A DNA stretch of 64,000 bases from CAJCIT01 sp963771305 (lineage in GTDB: Bacteria > Acidobacteriota > Terriglobia > Bryobacterales > Bryobacteraceae): the NCBI GenBank assembly GCA_963771305.1, contig CAVYTS010000002.1, forward strand, positions 1 to 64,000, given 5' to 3'. The notes beneath the pieces are model-generated. The model made no database searches, was not told where the DNA came from, and worked only from the letters and a program-made list of their open reading frames with translations. Positions 38,890 to 48,879 of this stretch are shown piece by piece. The position numbers were made by a program, and so were the translations under genes. Each line of letters starts with the position of its first letter. Positions within the stretch are counted from its first letter, which is position 1.

Positions 38890-39245
38890 CTCGCGTGTTT
38901 CCGTTCTTTCGTTCAGGGAATGGACTCCTTCTTCCCAGCCGCCTCTTCGTTCAGACTCATTAATTTGGTGCAATTCCCACTCGTCGTCAAGCTAAAGGAA
39001 TACGCGCCGCGCCGCACCTTCAAACCCTGATCTCTAACCAATTGAAATCAAACAGCTTTGGCGCAACCGCTGCGATGGCAAGCGAACTGCAACAGTACCT
39101 TCAAAGGCACATTGTTTCCATCCTCGCGCGTCCAATATGGGGCTCGGAGGGCGGTAGCATGGGCAAAGCCAGCAAACTGCGAACGGCACGAGACTGATAA
39201 CCTCAGGTATTCCTGGGCGATCCTCTAGGTATTTCAACCATTCCC
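38890..39245. other. intergenic gap
   Basis: About 355 bases without a supported gene; short frames only. It separates the heptose block from the CDP-sugar block and probably contains a promoter for rfbC, but no clear box was identified. Confidence 0.5.
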
Positions 39246-39777
39246 ATGACCTTTCATGAGACTAAGCTGCCAGGTGTGTACGAGATTCACATCGAGCCTC
39301 AATGCGATGAGCGTGGCTTCTTTGCACGATGTTGGTGTCAAAAAGAGCTTGAAAGTAAGGGGCTGAGTGCCCGGGTCGCACAATGCAGCATTTCGTTCAA
39401 CGCTCGAAAGGGCACACTTCGGGGAATGCACTATCAAGCGGAGCCCTTTTCAGAGACTAAAATAGTTCGCTGCACCAAAGGAGCGATTTACGATGTAGCG
39501 GTCGATCTTCGCCCTAACTCGCCAACATTCAAAGAGTGGGTCGCCGTTGATTCTCACAGCTGCAAACCGGCACATGCTTTACGTGCCACAAGGTTGTGGT
39601 CACGGCCTAATGACTCTTGAAGACGAAACCGAGGTGTTCTACCAAATATCGGAATTCTACAATCCAGAGTCAGCTCGGGGAGTCCGTTGGGACGACCCGG
39701 CATTTGGGATCTCCTGGCCAAGTGCGGTTGAAGTGATTTCGGAGCGAGACCGAACATACCCGGACTTCGAGTTGTAG
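39246..39777 (+). pseudogene. rfbC: RfbC-like 3,5-epimerase, one frameshift
   Basis: A cupin-fold sugar 3,5-epimerase of normal size (about 177 residues). DERGFFARCW and LRGMHYQAEPFSETKIVRC contain the catalytic His region; GAIYDVAVDLRPNSPTFKEW follows. Directly after VAVD a single extra T near 39550 shifts the frame; removing it gives LTAANRHMLYVPQGCGHG and the rest of the protein, ending at 39777 two bases before the next start. In classical pathways it acts on dTDP-4-keto-6-deoxyglucose. No dTDP-glucose synthase is seen here, and the neighbours are CDP-sugar genes, so a CDP substrate is more likely. Confidence 0.85.
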
Positions 39778-39779
39778 CG

Positions 39780-41090
39780 ATGAATCTGCTAAACCAACTC
39801 GAAGAGCGAGACCGCGAAAAAGTTGGCTACGAGTTGCACAGTTTCGCCTCTGATCTCTACCCGATCTGTCGAAGTATCACGGGCGATGGCTTTCGTCAGA
39901 CAATGTCGAAGATCCAAGAGCTGATTCCACTGCGAACCGTTGAGGTGCCCACCGGAACCCCGGTATTCGACTGGTTTGTGCCCAAAGAATGGAACATTCG
40001 AGACGCGTATATCAAAGGCGCGGACGGGAAGCGCATCGTGGATTTCCGGTGTTGCAATCTGCACGTTATGAACTACAGCGGACCAGTCCACTCCTCGATG
40101 CGGCTAAGCGAGTTGAAACCGCACCTGTTCACCCTGCCTGACCAGCCTGACTTGATTCCATACCGAACGTCTTACTACCAAGAGAATTGGGGATTTTGCC
40201 TCTCTCATAACCAGATGTTGGCACTACAAGACGGCGACTACGAAGTATTGATCGATTCAACTCTGGAAGACGGACGCCTCACCTATGGAGAGTGCTATTT
40301 GCCAGGGCACTCGACCGATGAGGTCTTAATCTCGTGTCACGCGTGTCACCCATCCTTGGCGAATGACAATCTTTCTGGGTTAGCTGTATCTACGTTTCTG
40401 GCGCAGTCCCTCTTGAAGCGAGAGCTGCGCTATTCCTATCGGTTTCTTTTCATTCCTGGAACGATCGGGGCTATCACGTGGCTCGCTCAAAATCGGGAGA
40501 GCGCTGACCGTGTCCGTCATGGGCTTGTTCTGACGTGCGTCGGCGATGCAGGTGGATTCCACTACAAGAAAAGCCGCCGCGGGAATGCCGAAGTCGACAG
40601 AGCCGCGGCCCATGTCCTCCGGCACAGCGGCGAACCGTCTGATGTTCTGGAGTTCTCCCCCTATGGTTACGACGAGCGTCAGTACTGTTCTCCGGGTTTC
40701 AATCTTCCGGTGGGCTGTCTGATGCGAAGTGTTTGGGGTAGCTTTCCGGAGTATCACACTTCGGCCGACAACCTCGAGTTCATCCTGCCTCTGCAATTGG
40801 CCGGATCCTTACGTGTGTGCGCCGCCATAGTGGACGTTCTTGAGAATAACCGGCGCTACTGCAATCAGAACCCTTATTGCGAGCCTCAACTGGGACGACG
40901 GAACCTTTACCGGCCGACAGGCGGTGATGCGATCGGCGACGAAATCTCAGCTCGCCTTTGGGTGTTGAATCTTTCTGATGGGGAGCACTCGCTGCTGGAC
41001 ATCGCGGAGCGTTCAGGTCTCCCATTCCGAGCAGTCTCGGATGCCGCAGAGGTTTTGTCGAAAGCCGCGCTGCTCTCCGTCGTTCATTAG
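39780..41090 (+). CDS. DUF4910 aminopeptidase-like protein
   Basis: A 436-residue intact protein. SFASDLYPICRSITGDGFRQ is the typical opening. The zinc-peptidase-like core shows SCHACHPSLANDNLSGLAVS and VGDAGGFHYKKSRRGN, with YHTSADNLEFI providing another metal-type His. The C-terminal 80 residues form a winged-helix-like segment (ISARLWVLNLSDGEHSLLDI). DUF4910 proteins lie in polysaccharide and sugar-nucleotide clusters; their reaction is unknown. It starts two bases after rfbC and is certainly co-transcribed. A role in modifying an amino-acyl or acyl group on a deoxysugar is only a guess. Confidence 0.85.
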   Translation: MNLLNQLEERDREKVGYELHSFASDLYPICRSITGDGFRQTMSKIQELIPLRTVEVPTGTPVFDWFVPKEWNIRDAYIKGADGKRIVDFRCCNLHVMNYSGPVHSSMRLSELKPHLFTLPDQPDLIPYRTSYYQENWGFCLSHNQMLALQDGDYEVLIDSTLEDGRLTYGECYLPGHSTDEVLISCHACHPSLANDNLSGLAVSTFLAQSLLKRELRYSYRFLFIPGTIGAITWLAQNRESADRVRHGLVLTCVGDAGGFHYKKSRRGNAEVDRAAAHVLRHSGEPSDVLEFSPYGYDERQYCSPGFNLPVGCLMRSVWGSFPEYHTSADNLEFILPLQLAGSLRVCAAIVDVLENNRRYCNQNPYCEPQLGRRNLYRPTGGDAIGDEISARLWVLNLSDGEHSLLDIAERSGLPFRAVSDAAEVLSKAALLSVVH

Positions 41091-41264
41091 ATCCCTGCTG
41101 TTCTTCGATAGAGATAAGAATCCGGACATTGCTCCGAATCTTTGGATTTGCCGGCTCCCGGGTTTCCGCCAGGGTATTTGGTAAAGCCGTTGATTACTAA
41201 ATACCTGCGGCATTATTAGTGGATTGGCCTAAAAAGTGCCCCAACCGAACACGAGTTTCACTCC

Positions 41265-42308
41265 ATGAAAATACTTCTTACTGGACATAAAGGCTATATC
41301 GGTGCCGTTGCGGCGACTATCTTGCGTGAGGCGGGTCATTCACCTGTTGGACTTGACACAGATCTGTTTGCTGGGTGTGATTTTAATGGACCACCCGAGA
41401 CGATCCCCGAGATCCGAAAGGATCTCAGAGATTTAGCCTTAGGGGATTTGGATGGCTTCGACGCAGTTGTTCATCTTGCGGCCTTATCCAACGATCCTCT
41501 GGGTGACCTCAATCCGCGTCTCACATACGATATCAATCACCTGGGCTCGGTTCGGTTGGCGGAGCTGGCCAAAAAGGCGGGAGTGAAACGATTCGTCTTT
41601 TCATCATCCTGCAGCACCTATGGTGCCGCGGGAGATGCCATTCATGACGAGACGGCTCCCCTTAACCCGGTGACACCGTACGCTGAATCCAAAGTGATGG
41701 TCGAGCGCGACCTCTCCCGATTGGCCGATGAGCAGTTTAGCCCCACGTGCCTGAGAAATGCGACAGCGTACGGCGTGTCCCACCGCCTGCGGCTGGATGT
41801 GGTTTTGAATGACCTAGTGGCCTCTGCCTACACGAAGGGCCAAGTGTACATCAAGAGTGACGGGACACCGTGGCGTCCTATCGTGCATATCCGCGATATT
41901 ATCGGGGCCATTCTGAGTGTTCTTGAAGCCCCCCGAGAAGCCATCCACAACGAAGTTTTTAACGTTGGCAGGACGGAAGAGAATTTCAGGATCCGAGACT
42001 TGGCCGCCATCGTAGCCGAAACCGTCCCTGGCTGCCGCATCGAATATGCCCCCGGCGGCGGTCCGGACAAACGATGTTACCGCATCAACTGTGATAAGAT
42101 CCGGCGGGCTCTGCCGAACTTCCTCCCGCAATGGGACGCTCGCAAAGGGGCAGAGGAACTATACAACTGCTATCGCGCTGCGGGGCTCACTGCCGCAGAG
42201 GTGGATAGCGGTCGTTATACCCGCATCAGCCATCTCCGAGGTCTCCTCAAGGCCGAAGCGGTCGACGCTTCTCTTCGACGGTGCCAACAGGAAGTTGGAG
42301 TTGTCTGA
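41265..42308 (+). CDS. NAD-dependent epimerase/dehydratase of the CDP-sugar block
   Basis: A 347-residue extended SDR, intact. MKILLTGHKGYIGAVAATIL is the NAD motif, VVHLAALSNDPLGDLNPRLT follows, and VFSSSCSTYGAAGDAIHDET contains the catalytic Ser/Thr. YAESKVMVERDL is the Tyr-x-x-x-Lys motif; WRPIVHIRDIIGAILSVLEA and FNVGRTEENFRIRDLA fit the substrate domain. Similar SDRs regularly accompany C-methyltransferases in branched deoxysugar pathways, where they reduce a 4-keto group. The next gene is such a methyltransferase, 21 bases on. Confidence 0.85.
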   Translation: MKILLTGHKGYIGAVAATILREAGHSPVGLDTDLFAGCDFNGPPETIPEIRKDLRDLALGDLDGFDAVVHLAALSNDPLGDLNPRLTYDINHLGSVRLAELAKKAGVKRFVFSSSCSTYGAAGDAIHDETAPLNPVTPYAESKVMVERDLSRLADEQFSPTCLRNATAYGVSHRLRLDVVLNDLVASAYTKGQVYIKSDGTPWRPIVHIRDIIGAILSVLEAPREAIHNEVFNVGRTEENFRIRDLAAIVAETVPGCRIEYAPGGGPDKRCYRINCDKIRRALPNFLPQWDARKGAEELYNCYRAAGLTAAEVDSGRYTRISHLRGLLKAEAVDASLRRCQQEVGVV

Positions 42309-42329
42309 AGCCGTCACTGGATGTAGAAC

Positions 42330-43616
42330 ATGATTACAACAACAACATCAGATGCCATCGGAATGGAACCTGTCGCTAAAAGCGGCGCAGGGAGAGTGTG
42401 CCGGTTTTGCGGCGCCGGCCTCGACCGCACCTTCGTCGATTTGGGGATGTCCCCCCTCTGTGAGACGTATCCCTTGGAAGCCGAGTTCAACCGTGGAGAA
42501 ATGTATTATCCTCTACACGTCTATGTCTGCGACAGGTGTTTCTTGGTGCAGCTGGAGCAATACGAGTCCGCAGAAAATATCTTCAGCGACTACCCCTATT
42601 TTTCTTCTTACTCGGATTCCTGGCTCAAGCACGCTGAAGACTACTGCGACCAGATGACGAACCGCCTCGGCTTAACCAGCGAGAGCTTCGTGGCTGAGGT
42701 GGCCAGTAACGACGGCTACCTGCTCCAGTATTTCGTTCAGCGCAAGGTGCCAGTGTTGGGTATAGAGCCTGCTGCCAACGTCGCTCAGGTGGCGGTGAAA
42801 AAGGGCATCCCGACCTTAGTGCGTTTCTTTGGCACGCAACTGGCGCTGCAATTGGCGAGTGAAGGCTTTTGTGCCGATCTGGTTCTTGGGAATAATGTAC
42901 TGGCTCAAGTACCCGACCTGAATGACTTCCTGGAGGGACTTCAGATCCTACTGAAACCCGAAGGAACCCTAACATTGGAGTTTCCTCATCTGTTACGACT
43001 GATCGAGCGGAACCAGTTTGACACGATCTATCACGAACACTTCTCCTACTTTTCACTGTTAACCACGGTGGCGCTCCTCAAGGCTCATGGCTTGACGGTA
43101 TTCGACGTGGAGGAACTGACGACGCACGGCGGATCTCTCCGCGTTTACGCCTGCCGAACGGAAAACCAGAGACGTGGCATCGAGCCGAGCGTTCAACGGT
43201 TAATCGCCGAGGAACATAGGGCTGGGCTCGCCTCGGTGGAGGGTTACGATAGCTTCGCCCGGCAGGTTAAGCAGACTAAGCTTGCGCTCGTCGATTTCCT
43301 ACTGACAGCAGCACAACAGGGCAAATCGGTGGCCGGCTATGGAGCGCCAGGCAAAAGCGCGACACTCCTGCACTATTGTGGCATCGGCAGGGACCTAATT
43401 GAATACACCGTCGATCGCAGTCCCTATAAGCAGGGGCGATTCCTCCCGGGTACCCACATTCCGATTTACCATCCTGACCGGATTCGCGAGACTAAGCCGG
43501 ATTATGTTGTCATCCTGCCGTGGAACCTCAAGGACGAAATCATGAAGCAACTACACTTCATCGGGGAATGGGGTGGGCGCTTCGTCGTTCCTATTCCGAA
43601 AGTAGCCATCTATTGA
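42330..43616 (+). CDS. sugar C-methyltransferase (TylC3/NovU-like)
   Basis: A 428-residue three-domain SAM enzyme. The N-terminal zinc-binding region has CRFCGAG and VYVCDRCFLVQLEQY (two Cys pairs). The Rossmann SAM domain reads VAEVASNDGYLLQYF and VLGIEPAANVAQVA, with TLEFPHLLRLIERNQFDTIY and HEHFSYFS, the latter being the conserved active-site block in C3-methyltransferases. The C-terminal domain has GKSVAGYGAPGKSATLLHYC. The family methylates a 4-keto-deoxysugar nucleotide at C3 or C5. With rfbG and rfbF the product is probably a CDP-linked branched deoxysugar. Intact, ATG start. Confidence 0.88.
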   Translation: MITTTTSDAIGMEPVAKSGAGRVCRFCGAGLDRTFVDLGMSPLCETYPLEAEFNRGEMYYPLHVYVCDRCFLVQLEQYESAENIFSDYPYFSSYSDSWLKHAEDYCDQMTNRLGLTSESFVAEVASNDGYLLQYFVQRKVPVLGIEPAANVAQVAVKKGIPTLVRFFGTQLALQLASEGFCADLVLGNNVLAQVPDLNDFLEGLQILLKPEGTLTLEFPHLLRLIERNQFDTIYHEHFSYFSLLTTVALLKAHGLTVFDVEELTTHGGSLRVYACRTENQRRGIEPSVQRLIAEEHRAGLASVEGYDSFARQVKQTKLALVDFLLTAAQQGKSVAGYGAPGKSATLLHYCGIGRDLIEYTVDRSPYKQGRFLPGTHIPIYHPDRIRETKPDYVVILPWNLKDEIMKQLHFIGEWGGRFVVPIPKVAIY

Positions 43617-43641
43617 GACTGAAAGGCGGAGGTGACTTTGC

Positions 43642-44418
43642 ATGAAAGTGGTTCTCTTCTGCGGGGGCGCTGGGATGCGGCTCAGGGGATATGCCGACGA
43701 CGTCCCCAAACCGATGGTCCAGGTTGGGACGCGGCCCATTCTCTGGCACCTGATGAAGTACTACTCTCACTTTGGGCACAAGGATTTCGTTGTCTGCCTT
43801 GGCTACAAGGGTAACTGCATAAAGGATTACTTCCTGCACTATGATGAGTCAGTCTCTAATGATTTTGTCTGGTCGCAAGCTGGAAAGAAAATCCATTTCT
43901 TGAATCGCGATATCGACGACTGGACGATCACATTCGTAGAAACTGGAGCCAACGCCACCATCGGTGAGCGGCTCAAAGCGGTAGAGCCCCATTTACAGGG
44001 TGAAGAGATGTTTCTAGCGAACTACGGTGACGGTCTGAGTGATCTGCCGCTGCCGACGATGCTCGAGGTATTCGGGCAAAGCCACGCCATCGCTTCCTTA
44101 CTGCTGGTGCAACCTACGGCGAGTTTTGACATCGTCAACGTCGGGCCTAAGGGAATGGTCACCAATATTTCTGCGTTGAACTCGCACCGACATTTGGATT
44201 AACGGTGGCTTCTTCGCTCTGCGTAACGAGATCTTCCAGTACATTCATCCAGGCGACGAACTAGTACGGGAACCATTTCAGCGGCTGATCGAAAAGCAGG
44301 CCTTGTTGGCGTACAAGTACACCGGCTTCTGGCAATGCATGGACACCTTCAAGGATAAGCAGCGCCTTGAGGAACTGAACCAGAGTTCGGCCCCATGGAA
44401 AGTCTGGCATAAGACATC
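43642..44418 (+). pseudogene. rfbF: glucose-1-phosphate cytidylyltransferase, one frameshift
   Basis: The start at 43642 follows GGAGGTG. VVLFCGGAGMRLRGYADDVP and KPMVQVGTRPILWHLMKYYS form the nucleotide-binding signature; FVETGANATIGERLKAVEPH and FLANYGDGLSDLPLP match the RfbF pattern closely. The frame breaks near 44190; the remainder reads IWINGGFFALRNEIFQYIHP, then YTGFWQCMDTFKDKQRLEEL and SAPWKVW, which is the usual RfbF C-terminus, at 44418. No stop follows there: the frame runs straight into the PIG-L gene. It makes CDP-glucose for RfbG. Confidence 0.85.
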
Positions 44419-44461
44419 CTGCCCCGGCTTCGGACGAATTAATGGCGATATCGGCTCGCGC

Positions 44462-45113
44462 ATGATCCAACTGAGTTTGAGCAGGGGCTCCACTGAACCG
44501 CTGCAGATCTTATGCTTGGGTGCACACTCGGACGATATCGAAATTGGCTGTGGCGGCACGGTTCTGCGATTGGCGGAGCAGTACCCCGGCTGTGCGTTCC
44601 ACTGGGTGGTGTTCAGCGCGATAGGAGTCCGGCAGGACGAGGCGAGGCGGGCGGCTGCGATGTTTGCCGGCACGCGGTCTGCGAGAGCCACTCCTGGAAG
44701 CCTTCCCGGATGGGTTCCTGCCTTTTGTGGGCGCCGACGTGAAAGCGGTTTTCGAACGGTTGAAGCAGTCGGTCTCCCCGGATCTCATTTTCACTCACAA
44801 CCGCAAAGATGCGCATCAGGACCACCGCCTGTTAGCGGAACTGACTTGGAACACCTTTCGGGACCATCTGATTCTGGAATACGAAATCCCAAAGTACGAC
44901 GGCGATCTGGGCCAACCCAGCGTGTTCGTGCCACTCCCGGCTGAAGTGTGCCAAAAGAAAGTTCGCTACATCATCGATGCTTTTCAGTCCCAACACCCCA
45001 AACGCTGGTTTCGGGAAGACACCTTCCTCTCCCTCATGCGCCTTCGTGGAATGGAATGCAACGCTCCCGGCAATTATGCCGAGGCTTTCTACTGTCACAA
45101 GATGGTGCTGTGA
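44462..45113 (+). pseudogene. PIG-L family deacetylase, one frameshift
   Basis: ILCLGAHSDDIEIGCGGTVL contains the AHxDD zinc motif of PIG-L/LmbE enzymes. After a break near 44680 the frame continues LREPLLEAFPDGFLPFVGAD, DLIFTHNRKDAHQDHRLLAE (the HxxDxHxDH-type motif) and FLSLMRLRGMECNAPGNYAE to the stop at 45113. The family removes N-acetyl groups from GlcNAc-type substrates. The ATG at 44462 is in frame with the end of rfbF. It probably acts on an amino sugar of the same glycan. Confidence 0.8.
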
Positions 45114-45176
45114 ATTGAAACACAACGCACCGAGGACGGGAAAGATGGCCGACATCTCGAGCATTCTGAGAACGCG

Positions 45177-46656
45177 ATGCAGAACTTAAAGGAGAAGACG
45201 ATTCGCGGTGGTCTTGCGAGACTCCTCGCCCAGGGAACGAACTTCTTCCTGCGGGTGGGCTCTCTCATGATCTTGGCGAGATTGCTGGGGCCGAAGGACT
45301 ACGGATTGGTCGGTATGGTCACAGCTTTCACGGGAGTTCTGACTTTGTTCCGGGACTTCGGACTTTCGTCTGCCGCCGTTCAGCGTGCGACTGTTACCGA
45401 AGAGCAGATTTCGACTTTGTTCTGGATCAACCTGTTGGTCGGTGCGCTACTCGGGATTCTGACGTTAGCGATGGCGCCCTTTATCGCTGCCTTCTACCAC
45501 GAGCCTCGGCTCTTCGGGGTGACGGCTGTCTTGGCATCTGGATTTCTCTTCAATTCGGCAGGCATACAACACTCAGCACTGCTCCAGCGCCAAATGCGCT
45601 TTACTGCTCTGGCGGTGATAAACATCGTCAGTCTGGTTGTAGGTACCGCGATTGCAATTGGTGGGGCCATGGCTGGCTACGGATACTGGGCTCTCGTCGC
45701 AATGACGGTCACTACTCCAGTCGCCAGCACGGCCGGCTTCTGGCTGACCACAGCCTGGATTCCGGGGATGCCGCACAGGCGGGCTGGAATTCGTTCGATG
45801 ATCCGTTTTGGCGGGACGATCACTTTAATGGCCTGGTCGTTTATATCGCCAGTAATCTTGAGAAAGTTCTGTTAGGCCGCTTCTGGGGAGTTGACGCAAT
45901 CGGCGATCTACGGAAGGGCATACCAGCTCATCAACATTCCAACCGACAATCTGAACTCGGCAGTCGGCGAGGTCGCGTTTTCGGCACTTTCCCGAATCCA
46001 GGATGATCCCGTTCGCCTCAAGAGCTATTTTCTGAAGGGCTACTCTTTAGTTCTTGCTATGACCCTGCCAATCACGATCGCCTGCGCGCTTTTTGCCGAT
46101 GATTTGGTTCTGGTCCTCTTGGGACCCAAGTGGAAGGACTCAGCCGCTATTTTCCGCTTTTTGGCGCCGACGATCTTGGTATTCGCGATAGCCAATCCCT
46201 TGTGATGGCTGCTCTCTTCGATCGGATGGGTGGAACGAAACCTGAAGATCGCTTTGCTTATCGCGCCCACGATGATTGTGGGCTACGTTATTGGCATTGC
46301 CGTATGGACCCAGGGGGTTGCGTTTGCCTACTCGACAGCGTTGGTGCTTTGGCTCCTTCCGCTGATTGCGTGGTGTGTACACGGTACTGTGATTTCTTTT
46401 TGGGACATTTTGCTGACTGTGAGCTTCCCGCTGGCTTCAAGCATTGTGGCTGGCAGGGCTCGCCTTTGGAGAGCGTTGGGCTTACGGCCAATGGTTGCCT
46501 CCTTGGCCTCGACTTGTGTTAGAAAGCGCCGTCCTTCTCATCACGTTCCTCGGGATGCTCTCATTCGCTCCAGGACAGAGGACACTCTTCCTAGATCTCA
46601 TTCGCGGATTGGCCAAGTCTTCACCAGCTAAAGTGAACAGCTTGGTTTCGGCGTAG
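45177..46656 (+). pseudogene. Wzx-like oligosaccharide flippase, frameshifted
   Basis: A polytopic MATE/MOP-superfamily protein. TIRGGLARLLAQGTNFFLRV then ILARLLGPKDYGLVGMVTAF is the typical N-terminus, followed by SAAVQRATVTEEQISTLFWI and LLQRQMRFTALAVINIVSLV. Frame breaks occur near 45840, 46200 and 46450. The middle segment YGRAYQLINIPTDNLNSAVG and the late helices (VIGIAVWTQGVAFAYSTALV) match the family. The repaired protein has about 490 residues with 12 or so helices. It would move lipid-linked repeat units across the inner membrane, supplying the Wzy-like protein at 27.5 kb. Confidence 0.8.
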
Positions 46657-46677
46657 GAAAAAACCCTTAAGAAGACC

Positions 46678-47598
46678 ATGCCTCAATCAGTTCTGACGCG
46701 AAAACCAAAGGCCCTTTGCAGGTCTGTATTTGATCGCTTTATGCATGTGAATGAATGGGTTTGGAGGCGCTTACCATCCTCAGTAACTACGACTCGGCCG
46801 GGATATCTTTATGGCACTTTTCTGCACGCGTTGGTCAAACTCAGGTCCGGGCGTCGGCAGTATCATGGCACCTTCTTCCTTCGCAACCGTTCCGAACTGG
46901 AATTGATCCGTACGCTCTCAAATCAAAGAGCCAAGGACTCCACGTTGAGACTTTCAGTGTTGGCGTGTAGCAACGGAGCTGAGGTTTACTCAATCCTGTG
47001 GACGATCCGCTCGGCGCGACCAGATTTGAAGGTCATTGTGCATGCGGTAGATATTTCGAATGAGATTCTGGCAATTGCCAAAGAAGGAACATATTCCCTC
47101 CTGATCCCGGACTTGTGGATGCGCCAATTTTTGAGCGACTCACGGACGACGAAATGGAAGCGATCTTTGACAGGGAAAAGGACGAGGTAAGAGTCAAGGC
47201 ATGGATTAGGGAAGGTATCGATTGGCATGTTGCGGACGCCGGAGATCCGGAGCTCGCGAGACTCTTAGGTCGGCAGGATATAGTCGTAGCAAATCGGTTT
47301 CTTTGCCATATGGCTCCACCAGATGCGGAGAGATGCCTACGAAATATAGGGACTCTTGCTTAATCCCGGTGGATACCTTTTTGTTTCGGGTGTCGATCTA
47401 GATATTCGAACTAAGGTTGCAATTGATTTAGGATGGACCCCCGTACGGGAGTTACTCGAAGAAATACACAATGGCGACCCTTCGTTGAGACGCGATTGGC
47501 CGTGGAAGTATTGGGGTCTAGAGCCGTTGACGAGAAAAAGGGACGATTGGGTGATTCGGTATGCATCGGTTTTCCAGTTGGGTGGCGAAAGAGCATGA
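46678..47598 (+). pseudogene. CheR-type SAM methyltransferase, frameshifted
   Basis: A Rossmann methyltransferase with CheR-like features: LRLSVLACSNGAEVYSILWT is the SAM motif, VIVHAVDISNEILAIAKEG the second, then after a break near 47105 IFERLTDDEMEAIFDREKDE and IDWHVADAGDPELARLLGRQ, DIVVANRFLCHMAPPDAERC. A second break near 47350 leads to LNPGGYLFVSGVDLDIRTKV and the end at 47598. It lacks the CheR N-terminal helical domain. Such proteins in EPS loci may methylate a glycan or protein; the target is unknown. Confidence 0.7.
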
Positions 47599-47676
47599 AG
47601 GGGCTTGCCAAAAGCCGGACTAAGAGGATTGTCGCCAAGCTCAAGAGCGAGACGAACACATGAAGCTGCACTAAGT

Positions 47677-48879
47677 ATGCCCAAGCAAGAATTCATGCCC
47701 GCAGTCTATGGAGTCGAGCAAAAGGATGTCTCGCTCACCGGCGCGAAGGCAATTGGAGGCGGGAAACCGCGCATCTGCATGCCGATGTGGCGCAATTTCG
47801 CAAAGAAGGCCTTCAGGTGCGGCCTTTACGAGGCGCAGGACGTTCTGGTGGCGACCGACTCAGTTGATTTGCTCCAACTGGAGCCGGACTGGGGGTTTCA
47901 GGTTCTGGAGAAGTGGCAAAGAAGGCTGATCTTTCATGACGTCACCAAGAAGTTGGTCTTTCTCAACCCAGGCCTCCGCAAGGTGAGGCTGTCTCAGGAG
48001 TATGAACTGTTCATTGCCGTGTGCCAGGACTGCTGGGATTTGTTGTACTTGAACGCCATCGAAGGATGGAAACAGCATTGTCGTACGAGTATATGCTGGA
48101 TCGACGAAGTATGGGCTGCGTCGCTGTCTGATCGCAAATACTTACTTCGCGCGCTTAACCAGTTTGACCACGTATTCGTCGGAGCTAAAGATACCGTTGA
48201 ACCCTTGTCTAGGGCCATAGGCAAGACTTGTCGATGGTTGCCGGGTGCAGTAGATGCTCTTCGATTTACACCAACTTCGAATAGCATGCCGAGGGTAATT
48301 GACGTATATAGTATCGGGCGAAGGTGGGACGGAATTCACCAAGCGTTGCTTGGGGCGGCTGAGGGCCGTGGGATCTTCTACCTTCATGATACGTTTGCTG
48401 CAGCCAATAGCGAGACCAGCGACCCGCAGCAACATCGAGAGTTGTTTGCGAATATCGCAAAGCGAAGCATCCATTTTGTTGTTTCCCCTCCGAAGATGGA
48501 TACCCCCGAACAAACAGGTGGCCAGGTAGAAATCGGCCATCGCTATTTCGAGGGAGCGGCTGCCGGGACAGTGATGATCGGACAACGGCCGATTTGTGCG
48601 GCGTTTGAGGAGATGTTTCCCTGGCCTGATGCCGTCGTAGAGTTGCGTCCCAATGGATCGGATGTCCTAGACGTGTTGGCGAGCATGATGTCAGAGCCTG
48701 CCCGTCGTTCAGCAATCGGCCGCAGAAATGCCGTTGAAGCACTCCTGCGCCACGATTGGGTTTATCGTTGGGCAGAAATGTTTCGGCTTGCCGGAAGCGA
48801 GCCTTCCGGACTAATGAAGGCACGTGAGAGCCGACTAAGGAAGTTGGCGGAGCAGGGAACGGATGCAAATGAGCGATAG
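47677..48879 (+). CDS. glycosyltransferase of the CgeB-like GT-B type
   Basis: A 400-residue intact protein. The N-terminal half is divergent (RICMPMWRNFAKKAFRCGLY). The C-terminal half has a GT-B donor-domain pattern: CRWLPGAVDALRFTPT, IDVYSIGRRWDGIHQALLGA, and GHRYFEGAAAGTVMIGQRPI, which resembles the CgeB/Glyco_trans_1_2 acidic-loop motif. It is likely to transfer a sugar during repeat-unit assembly; the donor is unknown. The ATG at 47677 was chosen because upstream codons have no similarity; translation from 47605 is also open. It overlaps the pyruvyltransferase gene by 17 bases. Confidence 0.7.
   Translation: MPKQEFMPAVYGVEQKDVSLTGAKAIGGGKPRICMPMWRNFAKKAFRCGLYEAQDVLVATDSVDLLQLEPDWGFQVLEKWQRRLIFHDVTKKLVFLNPGLRKVRLSQEYELFIAVCQDCWDLLYLNAIEGWKQHCRTSICWIDEVWAASLSDRKYLLRALNQFDHVFVGAKDTVEPLSRAIGKTCRWLPGAVDALRFTPTSNSMPRVIDVYSIGRRWDGIHQALLGAAEGRGIFYLHDTFAAANSETSDPQQHRELFANIAKRSIHFVVSPPKMDTPEQTGGQVEIGHRYFEGAAAGTVMIGQRPICAAFEEMFPWPDAVVELRPNGSDVLDVLASMMSEPARRSAIGRRNAVEALLRHDWVYRWAEMFRLAGSEPSGLMKARESRLRKLAEQGTDANER

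Noticed and set aside
41091..41264. Possible small gene between DUF4910 and the SDR
   Set aside because: No start with a ribosome-binding site and no coding pattern in 170 bases.
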